A DNA stretch of 48,200 bases from Candidatus Harrisonbacteria bacterium CG10_big_fil_rev_8_21_14_0_10_49_15 (GTDB taxonomy: Bacteria; Patescibacteriota; Minisyncoccia; UBA6257; 1-14-0-10-44-23). The notes beneath the pieces are model-generated. The model saw only the letters and a list, made by a program, of their open reading frames with translations, was not told the DNA's origin and made no database searches. The stretch spans positions 1 to 48,200 of the forward strand of contig PFBD01000015.1 in the NCBI GenBank assembly GCA_002773415.1, given 5' to 3'. The translations under genes and the position numbers were made by a program. Shown here one piece after another: positions 38,884 through 47,565 of the stretch (position 1 is the stretch's first letter; every line of letters starts with the position of its first letter).

Positions 38884-39996
38884 CTAATCCGATACGTAGC
38901 GACTGATATTCACCACCACTCCCATTATCGCCATATACACGAAAAGCTGAGTTCCTCCATGGCTTATAAAAGGTAACGGAGTCCCCGTAAGCGGTAAAAC
39001 GCCACTCATCGCGCCCACATTTGTTATCACCTGAATGGCAATAAGAGAACCAAAACCAATTAGTAGAAGCGACCCAAAACGATCCGGAGCTCGTCGCGAC
39101 AGTAAAAACATCCGCAAGATAAGAAAAAGGAACAGGCCCAAAAGCACAAGCACGCCCACGAACCCAAACTCCTCCGCGTAAACTGCAAAAATAGAGTCTC
39201 CTATTGGTTCCGGCAAAACATACTTAACACTGGACTGCCCAAAACCAACACCACCAAGGCCACCTGCACCAATAGCCGTCTTTGCCTGCAAAATATGGTA
39301 ACCGGCACCAGTTGGGTCTGCCTCCGGAGTCAAAAAAGCAAGCACTCGCTGCGCTCTATACGGCGTCACCACAATCATCGCCGCGATAGCCAACGCGCCA
39401 ACCAGTAGTACACCCGCGACATACTTAGTCTTTGCCCCACTCATAAAGTACATCACCAAAGAGACCGCTATCAAAATAGCAACCGGGCTGGTACTGTTTT
39501 GCGCCAACAAAACCGCCGCAATACTACCAATTACAATGGAAAATGGAACAAAGCCTTGCGCAAAATTAGTCTGCCGGTTACTCACCCCACTCAGCCAGCT
39601 AGCCAGATAAACAACCAAAGAAAACTTCAAAAACTCCGCGGGCTGAAACTGAATACCAAGATCAAGCCAGCGCGTAGCACCTTTAACAGTGACCCCAAGA
39701 GGAGTAAAAACAAGCGCGGCCAAGGCAATGGTTGCGACCAACAAAGAAACACTTACCCAGCGCTTCTTAAAAAAGCGATAGTTTAAAAATTTACCCAAGA
39801 AAAGAAAAGCGATCAATCCGGGAAGCAAGCCCTTCAGTAGCTGACTCTTCAAAAAAAAGTAGCTATCTTCATATTCAGTTGCGCCAACATGACTGGATGC
39901 GCTTGCTAAAGCGACAAAACCAATCACAACCAAAAACCAAAAACAAACCAAAATTACATAATCAGGCTTACTTCTGTTAAAAGAAAACATCTTCAT
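38884..39996 (-). CDS. ftsW: FtsW/RodA-family peptidoglycan polymerase (SEDS)
   Basis: 370 residues with about ten transmembrane helices. SEDS proteins polymerise glycan strands from lipid II with a partner transpeptidase. Diagnostic parts are RWLDLGIQFQPAEFLKFSLV, the large extracellular loop with GLGGVGFGQSSVKYVLPEPIGDSIFAVYAEEFGF, and the late PLTGTPLPFISHGGTQL. The sequence supports FtsW over RodA by its place next to murG. It begins 6 nt after the amidohydrolase gene upstream, so they share a transcript. Confidence 0.92.
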   Translation of the reverse strand: MKMFSFNRSKPDYVILVCFWFLVVIGFVALASASSHVGATEYEDSYFFLKSQLLKGLLPGLIAFLFLGKFLNYRFFKKRWVSVSLLVATIALAALVFTPLGVTVKGATRWLDLGIQFQPAEFLKFSLVVYLASWLSGVSNRQTNFAQGFVPFSIVIGSIAAVLLAQNSTSPVAILIAVSLVMYFMSGAKTKYVAGVLLVGALAIAAMIVVTPYRAQRVLAFLTPEADPTGAGYHILQAKTAIGAGGLGGVGFGQSSVKYVLPEPIGDSIFAVYAEEFGFVGVLVLLGLFLFLILRMFLLSRRAPDRFGSLLLIGFGSLIAIQVITNVGAMSGVLPLTGTPLPFISHGGTQLFVYMAIMGVVVNISRYVSD

Positions 39997-40002
39997 GCAA
40001 AT

Positions 40003-41523
40003 TTACGTTCGTCGTAGGATTTTTCCGTTATAAACATCCGCAAAAGCGCCATCAGCAACTACCTGCTTGCCGCCAACAAGAACATGAGTCGCGCCAGTGT
40101 AAGCGCGGCTTGAACTTGCGACCGGAGAGCTCAACAAGGCAATATCCGCTATCGCCCCCTCTTTAAGCAAGCCGCGATGAGGAATATTAAACACGCCCGC
40201 CGGCACAGCCGTCAGCTTTTTCACACTCCACTCAATCGTCTTCTTCTGAGCAGCCGCAATCTCCAAAAACCGCGAAAAAGTATTTTTAGCACGCTCATTT
40301 TCAATAACGTTCCTTCCCTCCACCAAACTAGGACTGTTAGATGCCACTAGCGCCCTCTCAGACAGGAGAGCCTTAGAAGTGATATCAAAATTAATATTCT
40401 TGTAAAAAAGAACTGCTCGCAACCTTGTTAACTTCATTAACTTCAAAAGAGCCTGCTTCAAATTCAGCTCATTAGACTCGGCAAAGTGGCCAATCGTCTT
40501 ACCAACCAAGTAATCAAAACCCGGCGCGCGCGCTATTACCAAGTCAGCCACTCGCAACCTTGGCAAAGACTCATACACGATCCCTTCACCATGAGAGGTA
40601 GATAAAGCCGCAAGCATATGTTCCAAACTCCCCACCCGAATCGAATCCGGCAACATCATATAAACCGGTAGCATGCTGTAATCAAACGGGTAAGCGTCAA
40701 ACCAAATTGGCACGCCTTCAGCCGCCGCAGCCTCTATCAGCTCCACAGACTCCTCAAACTGAGCCTCAGAGCCCTTGATGGCCCGGAAGTGGCTAATTAT
40801 TGTTGGCAATTTACTCTCCTTCGCAATTGAGATCGTCTCCTGAACACTCTCAAGCAAGTGCTCAGCTTCACTGCGCAAATGCGTTGTATACACTCCCCGA
40901 CGCGAGGCCACAACATCAGTCAAGGCCTTAATCTCCAAGTAGGGAGTGTGGCGCGAATGATTATAAGCAAGCCCCGTAGACAAACCAAAGCCGCCATGGT
41001 CCAGCGCCTGCTTCAAAAGACTCTCAAAGGCCTCCATATCCCGCGCCGTTAAGTCACGCGCATCTTCACCAAGCAGCGCCCGACGAATAGTTGAGTGGCC
41101 AACAAGTGTGCCAAAATTTACGCCAATTTTTAATCTGTCCAGTGTAGCCAGAAATTCATCCATCAACTGCCAGTCAACATTCACCGCGCCGGTATCACCC
41201 CATTTTCTTATTGACTGCAAAGATCCGCGTAAAAGCGGCGCTAAACTACTGCCACAGTGACCGCCAAAAATAGTTGTGACTCCCTGAAGTAAAAAATCAT
41301 GCTGGCCTCTGTCCGTAAACAAACTCAAATAGTGATCCGAGTCCGTGTTCACATCAATAAATCCGGGTACCGAAATCAAGCCACGCCCCTCAATTACGGT
41401 CGCCGTTTTTTGACTTCCCAGCTTACCAATGGCCGAGATACGATCATCCTTGATCAATATATCCGCCCGCTCCCCAGGCTTGCCAGTACCGTCAACAACA
41501 GTACTATCCTTTATTAAGATCAT
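40003..41523 (-). CDS. N-acyl-D-amino-acid deacylase-like amidohydrolase
   Basis: 506 residues of the amidohydrolase superfamily, D-aminoacylase branch. Visible landmarks are MILIKDSTVVDGTGKPGERADILI, GLISVPGFIDVNTDSDHYLSL, GGHCGSSLAPL (the bridging Cys), VGHSTIRR, TTHLRSEAEHLLESV, ISHFRAIKG and the C-terminal GLLKEGAIADIALL. The normal HxH metal pair after GFID reads NTDSDH here, so metal binding must differ or be reduced. Likely substrates are N-acyl-D-amino acids from peptidoglycan, in line with its ftsW-murG neighbours. The start at 41523 (not 41616) follows from the family N-terminus and from a TATACT box ending 7 nt upstream. Confidence 0.82.
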   Translation of the reverse strand: MILIKDSTVVDGTGKPGERADILIKDDRISAIGKLGSQKTATVIEGRGLISVPGFIDVNTDSDHYLSLFTDRGQHDFLLQGVTTIFGGHCGSSLAPLLRGSLQSIRKWGDTGAVNVDWQLMDEFLATLDRLKIGVNFGTLVGHSTIRRALLGEDARDLTARDMEAFESLLKQALDHGGFGLSTGLAYNHSRHTPYLEIKALTDVVASRRGVYTTHLRSEAEHLLESVQETISIAKESKLPTIISHFRAIKGSEAQFEESVELIEAAAAEGVPIWFDAYPFDYSMLPVYMMLPDSIRVGSLEHMLAALSTSHGEGIVYESLPRLRVADLVIARAPGFDYLVGKTIGHFAESNELNLKQALLKLMKLTRLRAVLFYKNINFDITSKALLSERALVASNSPSLVEGRNVIENERAKNTFSRFLEIAAAQKKTIEWSVKKLTAVPAGVFNIPHRGLLKEGAIADIALLSSPVASSSRAYTGATHVLVGGKQVVADGAFADVYNGKILRRT

Positions 41524-41566
41524 CCTTTTAAGTATATCACGTACTAGTCCGTACGCGGATGTGAAA

Positions 41567-41601
41567 ACAGCGCAACCAACCTGCCGGGGTTGGTGCGCTG
41601 T
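41567..41601 (-). terminator. Terminator of small gene
   Basis: ACAGCGC, bulged A, ACCAACC pairs with GGTTGGTGCGCTGT; a short T run follows on the minus strand. It separates the small gene from the amidohydrolase promoter. Confidence 0.75.
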
Positions 41602-41628
41602 CACGCGCTTGTCCACGCTCCCTCGCGC

Positions 41629-41841
41629 TTAGGGGAAGTGCCTCAAAATCCTGGTGCGCAAGCGCCCCCGATCCTCACCCTTCAGCTCATTGGCGGAAAC
41701 GAGCAGATCGAGATGAGTCTCGATCTGGTCCAGAGCGTAGACCACGATGGTATTCCTGCGGCGAACCTCGATCTTACACACACCCGGCTCGCCATCCCTG
41801 CAGCGAACCACGCGCGGCCCCGATCCATTCTGCATAGCCAT
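41629..41841 (-). CDS. Small protein with consensus promoter and RBS
   Basis: 70 residues, basic, with no membrane helix: VVRCRDGEPGVCKIEVRRRN looks like two strands, IVVYALDQIETHLDLLVSANEL a helix, then KGEDRGRLRTRILRHF. It may be a nucleic-acid-binding protein, but I recognise no family. AGGAGA lies 6 nt before the ATG at 41841. TTGACA (41910-41915), 17 bp, TAGTAT (41887-41892) is a textbook promoter, and a terminator follows. Its codon choice is more GC-rich than its neighbours. It belongs with the cassettes at 15984 and 23512. Confidence 0.65.
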   Translation of the reverse strand: MAMQNGSGPRVVRCRDGEPGVCKIEVRRRNTIVVYALDQIETHLDLLVSANELKGEDRGRLRTRILRHFP

Positions 41842-41918
41842 CACAAATCTCCTGTCGCTCGTAGAAAAAAACCGGACAAGAGATATATACTACAACATAG
41901 GCTCCTCTCTGTCAAAAT

Positions 41919-43013
41919 CTACAAAATCCGAATTGAAGCCAAAGTGGTGTGCTGGTTAGCTACCAAAAGCGTCACCACAAACAACAGCAAGCAAAACGCG
42001 TACGCCATATGCTTGTAGTGGTGAGTCTTTAGCTCCTTAAAGAGCATAACCATAGACACCAAGGCGATCAAAAAGCCAATCAGCAGATACAGCATCGTAA
42101 CCAGTACGCGTGGCTCAGTCCGCAGCTCATCCGCAAGCGAAGCATAATCCGAAGCCTTAGCCACAAAAGAAGTAGCCGGCACTGCATCAGTCACAATCAT
42201 AGTATCGGTCTGCTGGACCACCTGCGCCACAATTCGCGCCCGTCCAGCGGCAGCTTCTCCGGCAATGCCGGGCGCCGACTCATTTCCGGCAACCTCCTCC
42301 CGCTCATCTTCAGGAGCAACCGGCTCAGTTGCCACAGAAGCCGGAATAGGCTGGCTAACAGTAGAAGCTAAGACTGGGTTTTCGTCCACGGCGACAGCAG
42401 CGGCGGGCTTGCCCTCCGACTTGTCCGCCATAGCCTTGGCGAAGGAGGAAGCTTCAGCGAAGGCGGGCCGGCCAAAATGTTGCACCACAAATACCGCGTC
42501 CATTCCTTGATAAGTACCTCGCGCGGTCGCTATTCCGATCTCTGTGTAATTACTATTTAAAATGTTCTCTCTGTGTGTCTGACTGGCCATCCATGCCCGC
42601 TCCACATCCTCGGACTCAAAAAACCCAACCGCCAAATTCTCACCGGCTGTTTGGTAAGAGTAGCCCGTCTGCTTGATCCAATACCACGGGCTTATTCCAT
42701 CCGGACTATAATGCGCAAAATAACCATTCGTAGCCATGTGATTTGCCTTTGCCTGCGCTGACATCTGCAGCTTCGTGTTCATTCTTAAGGCATTCAAACC
42801 GCTCAACCCTCTGTCCTCGTTCGCAAGATCCACGAGCACTGCCGGCAGCACCGCCGCCCGCTCCGCTCCGAAATAAAGAGCCGGCGCCTGACTAAGCACG
42901 AAAATACCCAACAACAAACTCACCAACACAAAAACCCCCATTTCCTTAAAAATGTGCGGGATGTTGTTATTCCCCGAATGCGGAACAAACGTATTTTTTA
43001 AGATCTCCCTCAT
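41919..43013 (-). CDS. Membrane-anchored CAP/SCP-domain protein
   Basis: 364 residues. An N-terminal TM helix (about 25-45). A CAP domain (about 55-178) with SAQAKANHMATNGYFAHYSPDG (first His), GENLAVGF, HRENILNSNYTEIGIA (second His/Glu) and VFVVQHFG. A low-complexity region (180-290) with an in-frame repeat product FAEASSFAKAMADKSEG (about 182-200). Two TM helices close it (about 315-337 and 345-362). CAP proteins of bacteria are secreted proteins of varied roles, possibly wall or lipid binding. TATACT (43020-43025) ends 6 nt before the ATG. Confidence 0.85.
   Translation of the reverse strand: MREILKNTFVPHSGNNNIPHIFKEMGVFVLVSLLLGIFVLSQAPALYFGAERAAVLPAVLVDLANEDRGLSGLNALRMNTKLQMSAQAKANHMATNGYFAHYSPDGISPWYWIKQTGYSYQTAGENLAVGFFESEDVERAWMASQTHRENILNSNYTEIGIATARGTYQGMDAVFVVQHFGRPAFAEASSFAKAMADKSEGKPAAAVAVDENPVLASTVSQPIPASVATEPVAPEDEREEVAGNESAPGIAGEAAAGRARIVAQVVQQTDTMIVTDAVPATSFVAKASDYASLADELRTEPRVLVTMLYLLIGFLIALVSMVMLFKELKTHHYKHMAYAFCLLLFVVTLLVANQHTTLASIRIL
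42413..42472 (-). repeat. Palindromic repeat read in frame in the CAP gene
   Basis: On the minus strand it has CTTCGCTGAAGC and CCTTCGCCAAGG inverted parts and TCCGACTTGTCCGCC wording. It encodes FAEASSFAKAMADKSEG, a peptide that I have seen as a recurring repeat product in unrelated bacterial proteins. Confidence 0.65.
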
Positions 43014-43149
43014 TTCTTTAGTATAAGTAGATCATCACTATACCTTATATTATAGCATAAATCCCCAAAATACACAAATTAAAGAAATAAATAAAAAACC
43101 CCTCCGTCGCCAAGGCTGTGAAGGGCGCAGCGCATCAAGGCTTTGGGAA
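43014..43149 (-). other. Spacer between 5S rRNA and the CAP gene
   Basis: It holds the CAP gene promoter at the left and, at 43085-43145, the likely end of the rRNA operon: CGACGGAGGGG then TTTTTTATTTATT on the minus strand. A clear stem could not be drawn by eye. Confidence 0.5.
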
Positions 43150-43264
43150 GCCGGCGAATCCTACTTTCCCACTCGTCGAAACAAGAAGTATCATCGGAGC
43201 TTTGCACTTTCACTGCTCAGTTCGGAATGGGATGAGGTGGTGCATACAAAGCTAAATCACCGGC
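43150..43264 (-). rRNA. rrf: 5S ribosomal RNA
   Basis: On the minus strand it starts GCCGGTGATTTAGCTTTG and ends AGTAGGATTCGCCGGC, the two ends pairing as helix I. CACCTCATCCCATTCCGAAC is the conserved loop B/C sequence of 5S rRNA. About 115 nt, normal length. Confidence 0.93.
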
Positions 43265-43455
43265 AAGCCAAAACCATCATGCGGTTTTGAAATTGCAAAA
43301 ATCTATATAGTGTGCCGCTCTCTACTAGAGCGAGCCTCGCCCATTTGTGGGCGGGTAGGTATTCGTAATCAAGCACTTCAACGGTTAGTCCGTTACAGCC
43401 ATTCAATTGAGATGGCCGTAGAGAAAGTTTAGTGTAATCCTTTCAATAAAGAAAG
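43265..43455 (-). other. 23S-5S spacer with 23S processing strand
   Basis: The 20 nt at 43372-43391 are complementary, one mismatch, to 47977-47996 in the 23S leader, so they can form the precursor stem cut by RNase III. A GC hairpin CTCGCCCA/TGGGCGGG is at about 43334-43355. There is no tRNA. Confidence 0.7.
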
Positions 43456-43703
43456 GACGAAAGATTGATGATCGATTAGTACTCCTCGGCTAAATACATT
43501 ACTGCACTTACACCTAGAGCCTATATACATGGTAATCTGCCATGGATCATTGCCCAGGGTTTCCCCCGGACTGGTATCTCATCTTGGAGTTGGCTTCGTG
43601 CTTAGATGCCTTCAGCGCTTATCCGTTCCGAACATAGCTACCCGGCGGTTCACTTGGTAGCAAAGCCGGTACACCAGCGGTTCGTTCATCCCGGTCCTCT
43701 CGT

Positions 43704-44481
43704 CGTTTATTCCCCTATCACTAGGAGCACAGACTATATCTTCACCCACGTGGGGTGTCGGCGTATTACCCAAGCAGCCCTGCCTATAAACTTCTAATAT
43801 AAGCTTTCCGGTACTGCCTAAGTCCGTCCATTTTCATGGAACAAGTCGTTACGGGGTCAAACCCAAAACTTCTAGCAACTCATCGCGTGTTCTTTTTCTC
43901 TTGGTGACATAATTACTATTTTGAATAGTAACTACGTACCCCACAAGATTCCTTAAATCTGCTTTTGTTAGAACGCTTCTCTTTTTCATAGTTAAAATCG
44001 CAAGGGCTGAAAGCATTGCCTCTGCCTGCAATTTCTTAAACCTAAGAAATGGAGATAGTTCCTTAAGAATACTGGCAACCTGCTCAAAACCATTGATGCG
44101 CAACTCACTCATGCCATCAACTCGCTGAATCAGATAACCAATACCCAAAACAGATCGAAACCACTGTAGAGGAATTTCATGACGACTATCCTGATAAAAA
44201 CAGATAGTTGCCATAAAACGCCAACCGGCACGATCGTCTTTCCGCTTCTTTACCTGAAGCATCAGACTCCCGTCACCATCGAGAAATCCCGCGATATATG
44301 CTAAATCAATTTTAGATCGACTTCCCACGGTATTGTCTTATGAATTTTCCGGTCCTCAAGTAAATTGTACCATACTGGCCGGACCGGGCACAGTATGGCT
44401 ATCAACGAACCGGAACACATAAGATTCCACCGTTATTAGCCGAATTGTCATCACGCATTACTGCGTGAAGTAGCAAAATCT
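43704..44481 (-). other. Group I intron 1 in 23S, with homing endonuclease
   Basis: It splits ...GTCCCTAGT from ACGAGAGGACCGG, between E. coli-type positions 2656 and 2657, in the sarcin-ricin loop sequence. The 5' exon ends in T and the intron ends in G, as group I introns do. GAAGATATAGTC (43732-43743, minus) is the conserved P7-side sequence. 778 bp with an open reading frame in a peripheral loop. Exon-intron limits could shift by one base. Confidence 0.85.
43849..44328 (-). CDS. LAGLIDADG homing endonuclease in intron 1
   Basis: 159 residues. One LAGLIDADG motif reads LAYIAGFLDGDGSLML (about residues 9-24), with the acidic DGD. The single motif means it acts as a homodimer that cuts an intronless 23S gene and so spreads the intron. 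ALAILTMKKRSVLTKADLRNLVGY fits the C-terminal part of the fold. The start is GTG in core sequence GTGGGAAGTCG, and the stop TAA lies in core sequence CCCCGTAACGACTT, both also found in the ORF-less intron 2. So the first and last codons are intron structure. It looks whole. Confidence 0.9.
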   Translation of the reverse strand: MGSRSKIDLAYIAGFLDGDGSLMLQVKKRKDDRAGWRFMATICFYQDSRHEIPLQWFRSVLGIGYLIQRVDGMSELRINGFEQVASILKELSPFLRFKKLQAEAMLSALAILTMKKRSVLTKADLRNLVGYVVTIQNSNYVTKRKRTRDELLEVLGLTP

Positions 44482-44637
44482 ACTAGGGACAACTCTCCTC
44501 AAATACCAAACGCCTGCAGCAGATAGAGACCAACCTGTCTCACGACGGTTTGAACCCAGCTCGCGTACCCTTTTAATTGGCGAACAGACAAACCCTTGGT
44601 AGCTTCTCCACCACCAGGATAGGGTGAGCCGACATCG

Positions 44638-44961
44638 CTGTCATGTTTGCTTCTGTTACCAGAAGGATCGGACTATATCTTCACCCCATGAGATGAAACT
44701 AATCTATCTCTTTGGGGGTTGGCGTGTTAGCTAACAACTTTAACCATTGTTAACTCCGGCTTTGTGCATTCCACGATGCTTAGGCCAAGTCTCTACGGGG
44801 TCAATCCACGATCAAAAATCGGGACGACTTCCCACGGGGTTGTCCATAAAGGTTCTATCACGTCGCTTTATGGAGTTCTCCGTTATAAGCCAATTTTTTT
44901 ATTACATTATCGTTTCAGATAACCAGGAACACGATTACTCGTGGTGCACCCCGATATGTTA
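44638..44961 (-). other. Group I intron 2 in 23S, without ORF
   Basis: It splits ...CTCGGCACCT from CGATGTCGGCTCACC, between E. coli-type positions 2500 and 2501 near the peptidyl-transferase centre. 5' exon ends in T and the intron ends in G. GAAGATATAGTC (44671-44682, minus) and elements CCCCGTAGAGACTT and CCGTGGGAAGTCG match intron 1. 324 bp, no reading frame of note. It is a close relative of intron 1 at a different site. Confidence 0.85.
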
Positions 44962-45004
44962 AGGTGCCGAGCGTCGTCGTCGCTGTGAACGCTCAGACGA
45001 CACT

Positions 45005-45038
<34 letters not shown>

Positions 45039-45744
45039 TCTTCGGCCTTCCTAGGAAGATCCGTCGGGTCACTAAGTTCTGCTTTCGCACCTGCGTGACA
45101 TGTACGTCTTGCAGTTAAGCCAGCATACGCCTTTACGCGTCCAGCTCGATTTCCATCCGAGCTAAGCTGACCTTAATAAACTCCTCCGTTACTTTTTGGG
45201 AGGAAAACGCCCCATTTAAACTGCCCGCCAGACACTGTCCCGCAACGTTTTTGCCGTTGAGGTTAGAACCTAAGACCAAGAAGATGGGTATTTCACTGGC
45301 GACTCCACCACAACCGAAATCGTGGCTTCAAAGTCTCCCCACTATACTACGCATCAAAGCCCTAGGGCCAATATCAAGCTACAGTAAAGCTCCCGGGGTC
45401 TTTTCGTCTTGCTGCAGGTACCCCGCGTCTTCACGGGAATCGCATTTTCACCGAGCTTCTGGTTGAGACAGTTCTCAAGTCGTTACGCCATTCGTGCGCT
45501 CCGGAACTTACCCGGAAAGGAATTGCGCTACCTTAGAACGATTATAGTTATCGCTGACATTGACGAGGGCTTCGCCCACTCAGCCGGATTATAAATAATC
45601 CAACCGGCAGGATTAACCTTCTCGCATCGGTCAGGCGTCACCCCCTATACATCGACTTACGTCTTCGCAGGGAGCTGTGTTTTTGTTAAACAGTCGCTTG
45701 AGAGACTTTCGCTGCGGCCCATCCACCAGCGCACAGCGCTGGAA

Positions 45745-45850
45745 GCACCAAAATACAAGCACCAAATAACAAATAAATCTCAAGTTTCAAAATTTGAAAT
45801 TTCAAATTTGTAACTTATTTGACATTTGGATTTTCATATTTGGAATTTCC
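45745..45850 (-). repeat. AT-rich insert in 23S (helix 63 region)
   Basis: Between GTGCATGGCACTGGAA and CCAGCGCTGTGCGCTGG lie about 90 nt of AAATTTGAAATTTCAAATT type, like the intergenic AT-rich repeats. The E. coli equivalent is the variable helix 63. The outer GC parts pair, so it extends a stem. Confidence 0.7.
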
Positions 45851-46414
45851 AGTGCCATGCACTGACAAACGGGCAGGCCTTATCCCGAAGTTACGGCCGC
45901 TTTTTTGCCGAGTTCCTTAACCAGAAATCACTCGTTCCCCTTGGGCTACTCGCCCAATCCACCTGTGTCGGTTTACGGTACGGAGTCTGCACACTAAACT
46001 TAGAAGTTTTTCTTGGAGGGCTCTTCAGCTGTATTAGTCATGGAAAACCATAACCTTACGCCCAAGCGCGCGAGTCGTCATCAAAGACAGTATCCCGGAT
46101 TTACCTGGAATACCACGCTGAACTTGGTCGACGCCAAACCATTAAGGCGCACAACCTTATATCCCCCGTCACTCCATCGCGCGAGTACAGACGGGCCGGA
46201 ATATTAACCGGCTTCCCTATTCGACTACGGATTTCTCCATCGCCTTAGGATCGCCTAACCCGTAGCTGATTGCCATTGCCACGGAAACCTTGGATTTTCG
46301 GGGTGCGGGTTTCTCACCCGCATTGTGGTTACTCATACCAACATTCTCACTTCCAAGCGCTCCACCGGCTCTCGCGAGTCCGGCTTCAACGCCCTTGGAA
46401 CGCTCTCCTACCGC

Positions 46415-46496
46415 TCCAGCCCCACTCAGCCCCAGTTCTGCAGTACAGTAATAATTAAATACTACAAAACTGGAACTGGAGCTGAGTGGAGCTGGA
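46415..46496 (-). repeat. 82-bp palindromic insert A2 in 23S
   Basis: Arms of about 22 nt with a 38-nt middle. Compared with A1 and A3, the left arm has C to T and the right arm G to A at the paired position (l11 with r12), and the outermost pair is T-A rather than C-G. It lies in the helix near E. coli-type position 1170-1180. Confidence 0.85.
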
Positions 46497-46552
46497 ACCC
46501 GCGACTTCGGTACTATGTTTAGCCCCGGTACATTTTCAGCGCTACCTGCCAC

Positions 46553-46634
46553 CCCAGCCCCACCCAGCCCCAGTTCTGCAGTACAGTAATAACTAAATAC
46601 TACAAAACTGGAACTGGAGCTGGGTGGAGCTGGG
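46553..46634 (-). repeat. 82-bp palindromic insert A3 in 23S
   Basis: Same element as A1 and A2 in the same orientation, with a single change in the middle (AATAACTAAAT for AATAATTAAAT). It lies in the stem preceding GCGCTGAAAATGTACCGG (near E. coli-type position 1120). Confidence 0.85.
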
Positions 46635-47565
46635 TTTGAATAGTGAGTTGTTACACACTCTTTAAAGGATGGCTACCTCTAAGCCAACCTCCTATCTGTC
46701 AATGGCAGATAACAACTTTTAACACTTAACATAGATTTAGGGACCTTAGTCTGCGATCTGGGCTGTTTCCCTTTCGAACATGGAGCTTAGCCCCCACATT
46801 CTAACTAGCATGTATTCTTTTATGGTATTCGGAGTTTGACTGAAAGCCCGACCTTTCGGCCTGTGACTCTCAACCAGTAGCTCTACCCCCATAAAAGTCC
46901 CTACCATATAAATACAGCAGGACATGCCGCCAGTCCAAAAACTGTCTCGGAGAGAACCAGCTATTACCAGATTCGATTAGCTTTTCACTCCTTACCCTAG
47001 GTCATCCGAAGATTTTGCACAATCAACCGGTTCGGGCCTCCACGCGATCTTACTCGCGCTTCACCCTGCCCAGGGCAAGCTCATCTGGCTTCGGGTCTTA
47101 CATATGCGACTAACGCGCTATTAACACTCGGTTTCCCTGCGCCTACGTTGTAAAAACAACTTAGGCTAGCGCCACACAATGTAAACTCGTTGGTTCATTC
47201 TTCAATAGGCACGCCGTCGTCCTTGCGGACTTCGACTCTTTGTAAACATACGGTTTCAGGTACTATTTCACCGTCCTCACCGGACTGCTTTTCACCTTTC
47301 CCTCACGGTACTGGTTCACTATCGATCACAAGATGTATTTAGCCTTACCAGCTAGTACTGGCGGATTCCTGCAAGGTGTTTTTGCCTCGCAGTACTCACG
47401 AATAAAAACGAATGGTCCTCTTGTTTTCGCTTACAGGGCTATCACCTCCTTTGGCGTTTCTTTCCAGAAACTTCTGCTAACAAAAGGTTTTGTAACCATC
47501 CTTTCCACTTTATTCGTGCTCGTTAGAGCACTATATAAAATGAAAAATGTTTCTACCGTACAACC

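Noticed and set aside
46217-46552. Open frames across the 23S gene
   Set aside because: They are chance frames over conserved rRNA sequence and the 82-bp inserts, except for the intron endonuclease.
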